Source: DAOUTY01 sp964453665
Lineage (GTDB): Bacteria; Chloroflexota; Dehalococcoidia; SZUA-161
Assembly (NCBI GenBank): GCA_964453665.1
Contig: CAYVQT010000060.1
Location: 1 to 17,824 of the forward strand
Length of the DNA: 17,824 bases
Direction of reading: 5' to 3'
Shown here in pieces: positions 6,319-13,174 of the stretch (positions are counted from its first letter, which is position 1; each line of letters starts with the position of its first letter). The notes beneath the pieces were generated by a model. That model worked only from the letters and a program-made list of their open reading frames with translations, was not told where the DNA came from and did not search any database. Position numbers and translations under genes: made by a program.

Positions 6319-8910
6319 TCAGCTGACTCCAAGCAGGTCTCCTGACTCAATAGGATGCGGGCGGCCTATCTTATCTCGCCGCCGCCTTGCACGGGTTAGG
6401 CGTCCCAGCCCTCCCGCCGGTGTCTCTTCGGAGTCGAGTGGCTCCCATAAAGCAGCGAATACCCCGACGATTTCGGGGTCGAACTGGGTGCCAGCGCAAC
6501 GCTTTAACTCGGCTATAGCCTTCTGATGGGAGAGCTTCTCCCGATAGGGCCGCGACGATGTCATGGCATCGTAGGCATCGGCTACTGCCAATATACGTGC
6601 GTCAATAGGGATATTTTGCCCTGCCAGCCCTGAGGGATAGCCGCTGCCGTCGTAGTGTTCATGATGGTATTGAATAGCGGCTATGCACCCATGCAGGGGC
6701 TTGACATGTTTCAGTATGGCGACACCCAGTTCGGGGTGTGCGCGTATCGGGTCCCAGTCATCCTCAGTGAGAGCCCCGCGCTTCGCAAGCAACCTGTCGG
6801 AGACTCGAATCTTGCCAATGTCATGCAGCAGCGCGGCTGCTTTTATCGTAGCCACCCTGTCTTCGGAGTAACCGAGCGCCTCCGCGATATCAACTGCATA
6901 CTGGGCAGTTTTCTTCGAGTGCCCATATGTGTTGGGGTCTTTGGCATCAACCGTTGCCGCCAACGCGTGTACTGTGCTCAGCACATCCTGCTCGCCTCGT
7001 CCCTCCCAGTTTATTCCAGACGCGTGCAGGCTATTGGTTTCAGAGGCTGTCCATATTCGATTTCTTCCCGCTTGCTTACTGCAATACAGTGCGGCATCCG
7101 CTGACTGGACAATCTCCTCCCTCATAACCCCATCGGTTGGCCAGGAAGCTATACCCAGGCTGCAAGTCAGAGAGATCCCGTTAGCGTTCATTTCACTTTC
7201 TATCCGTTTGCGTATCCTATCTGCCACGCTGTGGGCGTCATCGAGGGGCGCTTGTGGCAAAATGATAGTAAATTCGTCTCCACCGTAGCGAAAGGCCATG
7301 TCAATCGCTCTTATGGAACTTGATATGCATTGTCCGGTTTGCCTGAGTATTTCATCACCCGCCAGATGCCCATAGACATCGTTATATGTCTTAAAAAGGT
7401 CTAAGTCTACAAATATTAATGAGAATATGTCACCGAAGCGAGAACATCTGGAGATCTCCTGATCGACTCGTTCATGAAAGCAGCGGTGGTTAAGCAGACC
7501 CGTGAGCTCGTCGATCTGAGCGCTATCCTGGGCTCGACTGTAGAGCGATGCGTTTTCGATAGCTATCGCCGCCTCATTTACCAGTCCGGTGAGCAAGTCG
7601 ATGTCGTCGCTGGGATACAAACCACCTGACAGCTTTTTGCTGAGCGCCAGGACTCCGACCAGCTTGCCATTGGACTTAATCGGGAAGAGCAGCTCTATCT
7701 CCGCCTCTTGGATAATATCCCTTTCTTCCTTTGACAGTCCCTCAAACTCCGGCGCCAAATCCATAAGCTCTCGAGAGAGAGGCCTGTCGCTCTTGGCGAG
7801 CCAGCTCACAATCTGACTATCTTTGCTCAAATTTATTGGCTTAATCAACTGTCCTTCGACGAGTCGTTTGGTGTATTGCGAGGTGAAATCGCCATTGCTG
7901 GAGAGCAGAAGGCTTGCCTGGGTAGCATCTACCGCTCGTGGTATCGGTTTTATCATTACCTCTGTTAGCTTTCCCAGGTCAAGAATACTGCTCAGCCTTG
8001 GTGCCGAAATGAGAACTGTTTGCCTGTAATGGAACCTCTTACCGTAAAAAATACCGTCTATCGTTCTCTGAAAAGGAAGGCGCAGCGTATTAAAAAGCCA
8101 CGCAACGACAAATGTCATCACCAGTATGGAAGTTATACTTGCAGGGGACGTCCAATCATGGAAGAAGCTCTGCAGCCCCCATAGTACGAGCACATATAAA
8201 GTAGTGATAAGAACACCTATGGACGAGTAAACAAGGCCATTCCTTACCGCCAGTTTGATATCCGGCATCTTATGTCTTAAGGTGGCGTAGGTTATCAGCA
8301 GGGCATTGAACAGAAGAACAACATGCTCTACCTGGTATTCCATGATGGGGGAAAAAGCAATTCTGAGACAGGACACCACCAGTAAAGAAACACCAATTAA
8401 TAGGTAGAAAATTTTGTTGCGGCTTTGGGGATCTCTCGAAGTGCGGCAGCTTCGTATTAGGTAGAATATTGACATCCCTGTAAAAAACGTTCCGCCAACA
8501 AACGTCAGGCAAAGCCACAGCCCGTAGTAGGAACTGGCCTCCGCACCCCCCGTGGGCTGGAAATTCAGGGGAGTATAGCCCAGGGCAGCAAGGGCTGCTA
8601 AGGCTGCGATGAAAGCATATCCCAGCATCAACCAGATGCCTACATATCTCCTGGTAAGCGCGCAGATTACGTGACAATAGCTGACCACTGCCCATAGTAT
8701 TATTACTGGCAGGAGTTTTTCCCACAGTGAAGTTAGACCCGGGAAGTAGTTAGCGTATAGCATTAGGCTGCAGAAGCCCCATGCCGAAGACGCCCCCAGG
8801 TATACCAGGAGAAGTTGGCGCGTTCTTGTTTGCGGAGCGCGAAGAACTATCGTAATGAGGAGTAAGTAGCTAATTAGTGCTACTAATGGAATAGCAGAAT
8901 AGCCAGTCAT
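6319..8910 (-). CDS. Membrane sensor with GGDEF and HD-GYP domains (c-di-GMP turnover)
   Basis: An 863-residue signalling protein. Residues 1-250 hold about seven or eight hydrophobic helices like a 7TM histidine-kinase-type sensor. About 300-455 resembles a GAF domain, ending in a linker helix (GLVNEAAIAIENASLYSRA). The GGDEF domain is about 460-625, with intact GGDEF (543-547) and an RxxD inhibitory site (R534-D537) exactly five residues before it. The HD-GYP domain is about 640-830, with LLHDIGK (H696, D697) and HHEHYDGSGYP from 749. Both output domains keep their key residues, so the protein could make and destroy c-di-GMP, switched by the membrane or GAF input. The basic tail (GRLTRARRRR) is unusual. 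The ATG at 8910 has a GGAGG about 14 bases upstream, rather far. It converges with the UbiA gene (85 bp apart). Confidence 0.92.
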   Translation of the reverse strand: MTGYSAIPLVALISYLLLITIVLRAPQTRTRQLLLVYLGASSAWGFCSLMLYANYFPGLTSLWEKLLPVIILWAVVSYCHVICALTRRYVGIWLMLGYAFIAALAALAALGYTPLNFQPTGGAEASSYYGLWLCLTFVGGTFFTGMSIFYLIRSCRTSRDPQSRNKIFYLLIGVSLLVVSCLRIAFSPIMEYQVEHVVLLFNALLITYATLRHKMPDIKLAVRNGLVYSSIGVLITTLYVLVLWGLQSFFHDWTSPASITSILVMTFVVAWLFNTLRLPFQRTIDGIFYGKRFHYRQTVLISAPRLSSILDLGKLTEVMIKPIPRAVDATQASLLLSSNGDFTSQYTKRLVEGQLIKPINLSKDSQIVSWLAKSDRPLSRELMDLAPEFEGLSKEERDIIQEAEIELLFPIKSNGKLVGVLALSKKLSGGLYPSDDIDLLTGLVNEAAIAIENASLYSRAQDSAQIDELTGLLNHRCFHERVDQEISRCSRFGDIFSLIFVDLDLFKTYNDVYGHLAGDEILRQTGQCISSSIRAIDMAFRYGGDEFTIILPQAPLDDAHSVADRIRKRIESEMNANGISLTCSLGIASWPTDGVMREEIVQSADAALYCSKQAGRNRIWTASETNSLHASGINWEGRGEQDVLSTVHALAATVDAKDPNTYGHSKKTAQYAVDIAEALGYSEDRVATIKAAALLHDIGKIRVSDRLLAKRGALTEDDWDPIRAHPELGVAILKHVKPLHGCIAAIQYHHEHYDGSGYPSGLAGQNIPIDARILAVADAYDAMTSSRPYREKLSHQKAIAELKRCAGTQFDPEIVGVFAALWEPLDSEETPAGGLGRLTRARRRRDKIGRPHPIESGDLLGVS

Positions 8911-8963
8911 GAGTTTAAATAAACCTCCCCGTAGATTGCGAGGTGGTACGTTGTGGTATGACT

Positions 8964-8991
8964 ATTATGCACCGAATTGGGATATAGTCAA
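8964..8991 (-). promoter_or_regulatory. Sigma70-type promoter for the GGDEF/HD-GYP sensor
   Basis: On the minus strand, TTGACT (8991-8986), a 16-bp spacer, then CATAAT (8969-8964); both hexamers match the consensus at five of six positions. The leader to the ATG at 8910 would be about 47 bases. Confidence 0.55.
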
Positions 8992-9090
8992 GATTACGAT
9001 AGTCTTTTCAGATGATATTACTTTTGCGTTAACCAAACATTACTGAAATACATCATGTAACGGCAATCTGACCTCACTAATATCAATAAC

Positions 9091-9135
9091 AGTGCTCTTA
9101 ACCAAAGTACTCTTACCCGCAGTGCTCTCGATTGC
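9091..9135. repeat. Three tandem 15-base repeats
   Basis: AGTGCTCTTAACCAA, AGTACTCTTACCCGC and AGTGCTCTCGATTGC follow one another with a strict 15-base period and share AGTnCTCT. A 15-base period is not one helical turn (10.5), so the copies would lie on different faces of the DNA. They could be regulatory boxes or a chance low-level repeat. Confidence 0.35.
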
Positions 9136-9269
9136 ACAAGACTCCATCTAACTCTGCTAGAAAAAGATTAAAAACAGTAGGTTTGAGCGAATTGCAGGAC
9201 TGTCGGCTTAATTGTCATATATTTAGACATATTTCGCCGTTGTCCCATGGTCTTCACAATTCGGTGTTC

Positions 9270-9296
9270 GCCAACCCGGGAGGGCATACGGTTGGC
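9270..9296 (+). other. Hairpin of unknown function upstream of a mini-ORF
   Basis: GCCAACC (9270-9276) and GGTTGGC (9290-9296) form a 7-bp perfect stem with a 13-base purine-rich loop. No U-tract follows, so it is not a classic terminator. It lies 50 bases before the short frame at 9347 and may be part of its leader. It matched no riboswitch class I could recall. Confidence 0.3.
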
Positions 9297-9346
9297 TCTG
9301 GTTATATGGTGGGAAACCTTAAATGAGGAATAGGAGGGTGAATCAA

Positions 9347-9409
9347 ATGCGCCGTTCCTTAGCTGCCATTGACAGCATTATCTGTGTCGATTACGATGGG
9401 AACACCTGA
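9347..9409 (+). CDS. Possible 20-residue peptide with strong ribosome binding site
   Basis: AGGAGGG at 9332-9338 stands eight bases before ATG 9347, the best Shine-Dalgarno in the window. The frame encodes only 20 residues, beginning MRRSLAAIDS and ending in an acidic CVDYDGNT. It might be a leader peptide, a tiny gene, or the intact start of a gene whose body has decayed. No continuation of a recognisable protein was found downstream in any frame. Confidence 0.25.
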   Translation: MRRSLAAIDSIICVDYDGNT

Positions 9410-9613
9410 TAGCTGACGCAAGAGCCTAATTCTCATCGACCGCGTGAACAAAAAGGCAACTCCGCAAACGCCATATAGAATGGACGGCAAATTAAATAGT
9501 AGCTGGAAATTGTGAGGACGCGGTATCTGGAGGGGCGTATGCTCCCTCGACTAAGCCATGTTCTCCGTAAGCACTTCCATTCGTTTAAGTGGTAAAACAG
9601 GGAGAAGGAAAAG

Positions 9614-11314
9614 ATGAAAAAGGTTATTCTCATCGCAATTTTGGTTCTGATAGTTGGGTCAATGGTATTTGGCTGTGGTAATAGCGAAGAAACTACACCT
9701 TCAACCGCAACATTTACGCCCGTTACCGCTTGGACGCCGGCCTCATCACCCGGTAGTACGCTCGCAGGAACAGGTGAGGAGTTGTTGAATCAGGCACAAG
9801 ATTTGCAGAGCCGTGGTGACTATGAAGGAGCCATAGAGAACTACCAGGCGTTTGTCGATGGAGAATATTACCTCTTCCAGGATGGCGAGTACTTCTCCAG
9901 CTACGAGGCTGAGAAGGCAATCGGCGCTATCTACAGAGCCTGGGCGGAGGAGCTGGCGAGTCAGGGCCGGTACAGCGAAGCGATTGAGAAGTACCAGGCG
10001 TTTATCGACGGGGACTATTTTCTCTCCGAGGACGGTGAGTACTACTCAAGCCATGACGCCGGGAATGCGATTGGCGCTATCTATAAGGCCTGGGCAGAGG
10101 AATTGGAGAGTCAGGGACAATATGGAGAAGCTATAGCATACTACCAGGCGTTCATCGACGGAGAATATTTGGTCTCCGAGGATGGCGAGTACTTCTCCAG
10201 CCATGACGCCGGGAATGCGATTGGCGCTATCTATAAGGCCTGGGCAGAGGAATTGGAGAGTCAGGGACAATATGGAGAAGCTATAGCATACTACCAGGCG
10301 TTCATCGACGGAGAATATTTGGTCTCCGAGGATGGCGAGTACTTCTCCAGCTATGATGCGGGGGATGCAATCGGCTCCATCTACAAAGCCTGGGCTGAGG
10401 AACTGGTAAGCCAGGGCAAGTACGGCGAAGCCATAGAGAAGTATCAGGCGTTTATCGATGGGGACTATTTCCTCTCAGAGGATGGCGGGTACTTTTCCAG
10501 CTATTACGCGGAAAAGCTTATAGAGGACTACCGCTATTTCTGGGCTCAGGAACTTGAGTCAGAAGGCGATTATGAAGCGGCCATAGCGCAGTTTTCGATG
10601 GTCACCTACAGCAGTGACTACTACGAAGATGCACAGGCAGCCCTGCCTGATTGCTGCTATTCCTGGGTAACACAGCTTAAATCTCAAGGACAATACCAGC
10701 AAGCTGTCGAGGAATACGTCTTGGTGTTGGAGCAATATCCAACCACGGCCTGGGCAAGTAGTGAGAACGGAGACAAGCTGCTCCAGGGTATGCCCGCCTC
10801 CGAATTGCTGCAGTCAATGCAGCAGTTGCTTGACGAAGAAAGAATAGAAGGCGCTGCATGGGTGTATGCGGCGATCCTCGACCTGTATCCAACCAGCCCG
10901 CAGGCCTCCTCCGCGCAGCAAATTCTTGCCGATGCCATAGACGCCTATGTTTCCAGTATCGCCAGCGGCCAGCACGGCGAGCTGCCCTCTTTTACTACGG
11001 CCAGTGATCCCGCGGGAGGCAGCGCCACTGTCGAGATTCGCAACGCCTGCCCCTATGTTATATCGGTCTCCTTTTCCGGCCCGGAGACGAAAGCCCTCTT
11101 CATTGAATGTCACCCTGAAGCCTTCGCATACGTCATAACGCCCTTCGGAAACCCCTCGAAGTATAAGGTGGGCACCATCCAGCTACAGCCCGGCCAGTAC
11201 CGGATTGTCGCCAGGGTCAGCGATACATCGATCTCTCCCTGGTATGGTGAGATGAATCTAACGCAGGACCAGAAGTATACCACTTACTTCTACATCCTTC
11301 AGAGCTGGGGTTAA
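9614..11314 (+). CDS. TPR-like repeat lipoprotein with 50-residue units
   Basis: A 566-residue predicted lipoprotein. The signal is MKKVILIAILVLIVGSMVFGC, with the lipidated Cys at 21. A Thr/Pro/Ser linker (about 24-52) follows, then five 50-residue repeats (residues 67-316) and a degenerate sixth. Each unit combines a TPR-like helix pair (IGAIYKAWAEELESQGQ and YGEAIAYYQAFIDG) with an inserted acidic/aromatic loop (SEDGEYFSSHDAG), which explains 50 rather than 34 residues. Two more TPR-like pairs reach about residue 450. The C-terminal 100 residues (from ATVEIRNACPYVISVSF) look like a beta domain. TPR domains are protein scaffolds, so a binding role at the outer face of the membrane is inferred; no partner is known. 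AAGGAA lies five bases before the ATG. Confidence 0.85.
   Translation: MKKVILIAILVLIVGSMVFGCGNSEETTPSTATFTPVTAWTPASSPGSTLAGTGEELLNQAQDLQSRGDYEGAIENYQAFVDGEYYLFQDGEYFSSYEAEKAIGAIYRAWAEELASQGRYSEAIEKYQAFIDGDYFLSEDGEYYSSHDAGNAIGAIYKAWAEELESQGQYGEAIAYYQAFIDGEYLVSEDGEYFSSHDAGNAIGAIYKAWAEELESQGQYGEAIAYYQAFIDGEYLVSEDGEYFSSYDAGDAIGSIYKAWAEELVSQGKYGEAIEKYQAFIDGDYFLSEDGGYFSSYYAEKLIEDYRYFWAQELESEGDYEAAIAQFSMVTYSSDYYEDAQAALPDCCYSWVTQLKSQGQYQQAVEEYVLVLEQYPTTAWASSENGDKLLQGMPASELLQSMQQLLDEERIEGAAWVYAAILDLYPTSPQASSAQQILADAIDAYVSSIASGQHGELPSFTTASDPAGGSATVEIRNACPYVISVSFSGPETKALFIECHPEAFAYVITPFGNPSKYKVGTIQLQPGQYRIVARVSDTSISPWYGEMNLTQDQKYTTYFYILQSWG
9811..10560 (+). repeat. Five 150-bp tandem repeats inside the TPR-like gene
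   Basis: The units begin at 9811, 9961, 10111, 10261 and 10411, each exactly 150 bp with no indels. Neighbouring units mostly differ at many third positions, but 10051-10200 and 10201-10350 are identical over all 150 bases, showing a very recent duplication or gene conversion. Confidence 0.9.
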
Positions 11315-11379
11315 CGGCAAGTCAACTTCCTCATCTGAGTTCTTTGCGTATCCTGAAATAAAGGAATGCTGGCCCTCCC

Positions 11380-11403
11380 TCCCAGTCAAACCTTTGACCG
11401 GGA
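11380..11403 (+). terminator. Weak terminator-like hairpin after the TPR lipoprotein gene
   Basis: TCCCAGTCA and TGACCGGGA pair with one mismatch around a short loop. Only ATATT follows, so the U-tract is poor. Its position 65 bases after the stop and just before a new promoter supports a role in separating transcripts. Confidence 0.25.
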
Positions 11404-11424
11404 ATATTGTAGCTTGCGAAATCG

Positions 11425-11453
11425 TTGACAAAGCTGGCAGTGAGTGCTATAAA
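11425..11453 (+). promoter_or_regulatory. Near-consensus sigma70 promoter for the FxLYD-like lipoprotein
   Basis: A perfect TTGACA (11425-11430), a 17-bp spacer and TATAAA (11448-11453). Transcription would begin near 11460, leaving a leader of about 170 bases before GTG 11629. Confidence 0.7.
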
Positions 11454-11476
11454 GCGATTGGTTTCGATAGTTGGTT

Positions 11477-11632
11477 ATGATGAGTTTGCATGTATCTGCC
11501 TCATCCCCCCGTATTTTCCACATGACTGTGACCGTAACTGAGATGACACGCCCCAGACAGATCGAAGCCACTATTACCTCGATATGCCGCGATGCCGGAA
11601 TGCAGCGCTGTGAAAGGAGGGCAAAGACGTGA
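11477..11632 (+). CDS. Possible 51-codon leader ORF overlapping the next gene's start
   Basis: From ATG 11477 a frame runs 51 codons to a TGA at 11630-11632 that overlaps the GTG start of the lipoprotein gene (GTGA). It begins about 17 bases after the predicted transcript start. Against it: no clear Shine-Dalgarno, and a composition rich in Arg, Thr and Met with no recognisable domain. The next gene's AAAGGAGG lies inside it, so translation through it could affect initiation. Confidence 0.2.
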   Translation: MMSLHVSASSPRIFHMTVTVTEMTRPRQIEATITSICRDAGMQRCERRAKT

Positions 11633-12999
11633 GGAGGACAGCTTTCCTGGTAATACTGGTGTCGCTGTTAGTGATTGCAGCGGCCTGTGGAGGAGGTGAG
11701 GAAGCGACACCTGCACCCACACTAACAGGAGCGGCTCCAACGGGGACAATACCAACCACAGCACAGACCACGGGCGAGGCCAGCTTCGAACTCCTTGACT
11801 ACAATGTGTACATCGACGAGAGTGGTGACCTCATAATAGCTGGCATTATCGAGAATACCGGAGATGCAGCCAGTCGTCCCGACTACGACGCTTTGCAGTT
11901 AGTGGATGCCGGCGGCGAGGTGGTGGCGACGCCATACCCCACGACCCTGGAGTTGATTGCCCCCGGACAGAAATCACCCCTTATTGCCGAGATATATGAG
12001 CACGAAGGTGTCCCACAGAACTGGCAGGAACTGGATGTTATATTGCAGGAAGAAGGCTACCCCGCAGACTTAATCTTTGACGTGTATATAACTTTAGACC
12101 CGGAAGGATTGGCCAGCGAGGCATTCGAATCCGATACTGAAGGCCAGCCCGATCTCTTCGGTGTGTCAGGATGGATTATCAACAATGGAGACTATCCGAT
12201 CGCAAGGCCAACCGTTTTCGTCGCTGGATATGATGCCCAGGGCAAGCTGATCGATGTGGATAGCTCTTATCCTGCTCCTGATTATTTAGACCCGGGTATG
12301 AACATGCCCTTTACGTCCTCGCTCTCCATGGTGGAGACTATTACCAACTACGAGGTCTTCGCCGAGGGAGAGGTTGTTGAGTCCAGGGACCTGGTGGAAC
12401 TGGAGGTGGCGTACTACTCCATGGTTGGTCCCGATAAATATGGCCGGACGCATTTCCTGGGAGAGGTTGTGAATCAGGGCTCAGAGCTTGCCGTTGAGAC
12501 GGAGATAATAATGGCGCTTGTGAGCGAGCAGGAGGTCGTGGTCGATATCGATTACGTCCACAGCTCCTCCATTTCGCTGAATCCCGGTGACAGTCTCCCC
12601 TTCATGCTCACCTCTACTCCCTGTCCCGCTCGTCAGGAAATGTGGGATGAACCTGTTTTCATGGTGCAGGGCTTCACCGAGGACAGCATGAGCAATACCC
12701 ATGTTGCGGTATATTCTGACATTGAGGTGGAGGGAATGGACAGCCTGTATAAGCCTTATACGACGCTTCCGGGCTTTGCGTCCGAGGGCCAGGTGACCAA
12801 CACCGGCCAGGCTGAGGCCGACATAGGCATCATTGGAGCTATCTACGATGCTGAAGGGAAAGTTGTTGATGTCGCCTACGCTTATGGACTTATGTTTGTC
12901 GGGCCCGGCGAGACAGAGGACGTCGAGCTGCGCTTCAGCCTCGCTGAAGAGGCCGCTGACTTCAAAGTGTTTTACGGTGCCCTGACGAACAGGTACTAG
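11629..12999 (+). CDS. Lipoprotein with four FxLYD-like beta repeats
   Basis: A 456-residue predicted lipoprotein: the signal ends at IAAAC with Cys 20, then a Thr/Pro linker (27-50). The rest is four copies of a beta-sandwich-like unit whose core reads GxVxNxG, then a hydrophobic strand, YDxxGKxxDV, and LxPGxxxPF. The copies centre on IIENTG (about 73), WIINNGD (182), EVVNQGS (279) and QVTNTGQ (388). This pattern fits the FxLYD family of extracytoplasmic domains, which have no assigned catalytic activity. Units 1 and 3 have lost the YDxxG turn. The start is GTG 11629 behind AAAGGAGG. I infer an envelope or surface protein; the partner is unknown. Confidence 0.82.
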   Translation: MRRTAFLVILVSLLVIAAACGGGEEATPAPTLTGAAPTGTIPTTAQTTGEASFELLDYNVYIDESGDLIIAGIIENTGDAASRPDYDALQLVDAGGEVVATPYPTTLELIAPGQKSPLIAEIYEHEGVPQNWQELDVILQEEGYPADLIFDVYITLDPEGLASEAFESDTEGQPDLFGVSGWIINNGDYPIARPTVFVAGYDAQGKLIDVDSSYPAPDYLDPGMNMPFTSSLSMVETITNYEVFAEGEVVESRDLVELEVAYYSMVGPDKYGRTHFLGEVVNQGSELAVETEIIMALVSEQEVVVDIDYVHSSSISLNPGDSLPFMLTSTPCPARQEMWDEPVFMVQGFTEDSMSNTHVAVYSDIEVEGMDSLYKPYTTLPGFASEGQVTNTGQAEADIGIIGAIYDAEGKVVDVAYAYGLMFVGPGETEDVELRFSLAEEAADFKVFYGALTNRY

Positions 13000-13029
13000 T
13001 ACTTAGCTATGTAAATCAGCGTTATAATC

Positions 13030-13095
13030 GAGATTCTTCGCTATGCTCAGAATGACAGTAATATCATGTGTCACCCTGAACGAAGTGAAGGGTCT
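13030..13095. repeat. Imperfect inverted repeat of a dispersed intergenic type
   Basis: The left arm, around TTCTTCGCTATGCTCAGAAT (13030-13057), is the imperfect complement of the right arm around CCCTGAACGAAGTGAAGGG (13069-13095). Both match the CTTCGCT..CTCAG..TGACA type of dispersed repeat known from many environmental genomes. It lies 30 bases after the FxLYD-like gene and could act as a weak terminator or an mRNA 3' end. A TATAAT at 13023-13028 lacks a -35 partner. Confidence 0.65.
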
Positions 13096-13174
13096 ACACA
13101 TACGGGAAAAAGTAACGCTCGTTTCCGCAACAAGGTAATAGTCTTTTTAAGGAACGTCTAACGAGGCGTCGCTA

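Larger units (their letters stand above)
8911..9613. other. 703-bp intergenic region between divergent genes
   Basis: It holds the promoter of the minus-strand sensor (8964-8991), three 15-base tandem repeats (9091-9135), a 7-bp-arm hairpin (9270-9296), and a 20-codon frame behind a strong Shine-Dalgarno (9347-9409). The remaining 200 bases before the lipoprotein gene show nothing I can name. Open frames at 9132-9326 (plus) and 9433-9633 (minus) have no credible initiation or family signature. Confidence 0.5.
11315..11628. other. 314-bp intergenic region with promoter and possible leader ORF
   Basis: It contains a weak hairpin just after the TPR gene (11380-11403), a near-consensus promoter (11425-11453) and a roughly 170-base leader with a 51-codon frame that overlaps the next gene's start. 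So the next gene is probably transcribed on its own. Confidence 0.55.

Noticed and set aside
9061..9140. Minus-strand GGTTAAGAGCACTG resembling a tRNA D-arm
   Set aside because: It repeats at a 15-base period, and no acceptor stem, anticodon arm or GTTCGA T-loop can be placed around it.
9255..9330. GGTGTTCGCC followed by a hairpin, recalling the fluoride riboswitch
   Set aside because: The conserved GGCGATG start and the pseudoknot partner are missing, and no fluoride exporter gene follows.
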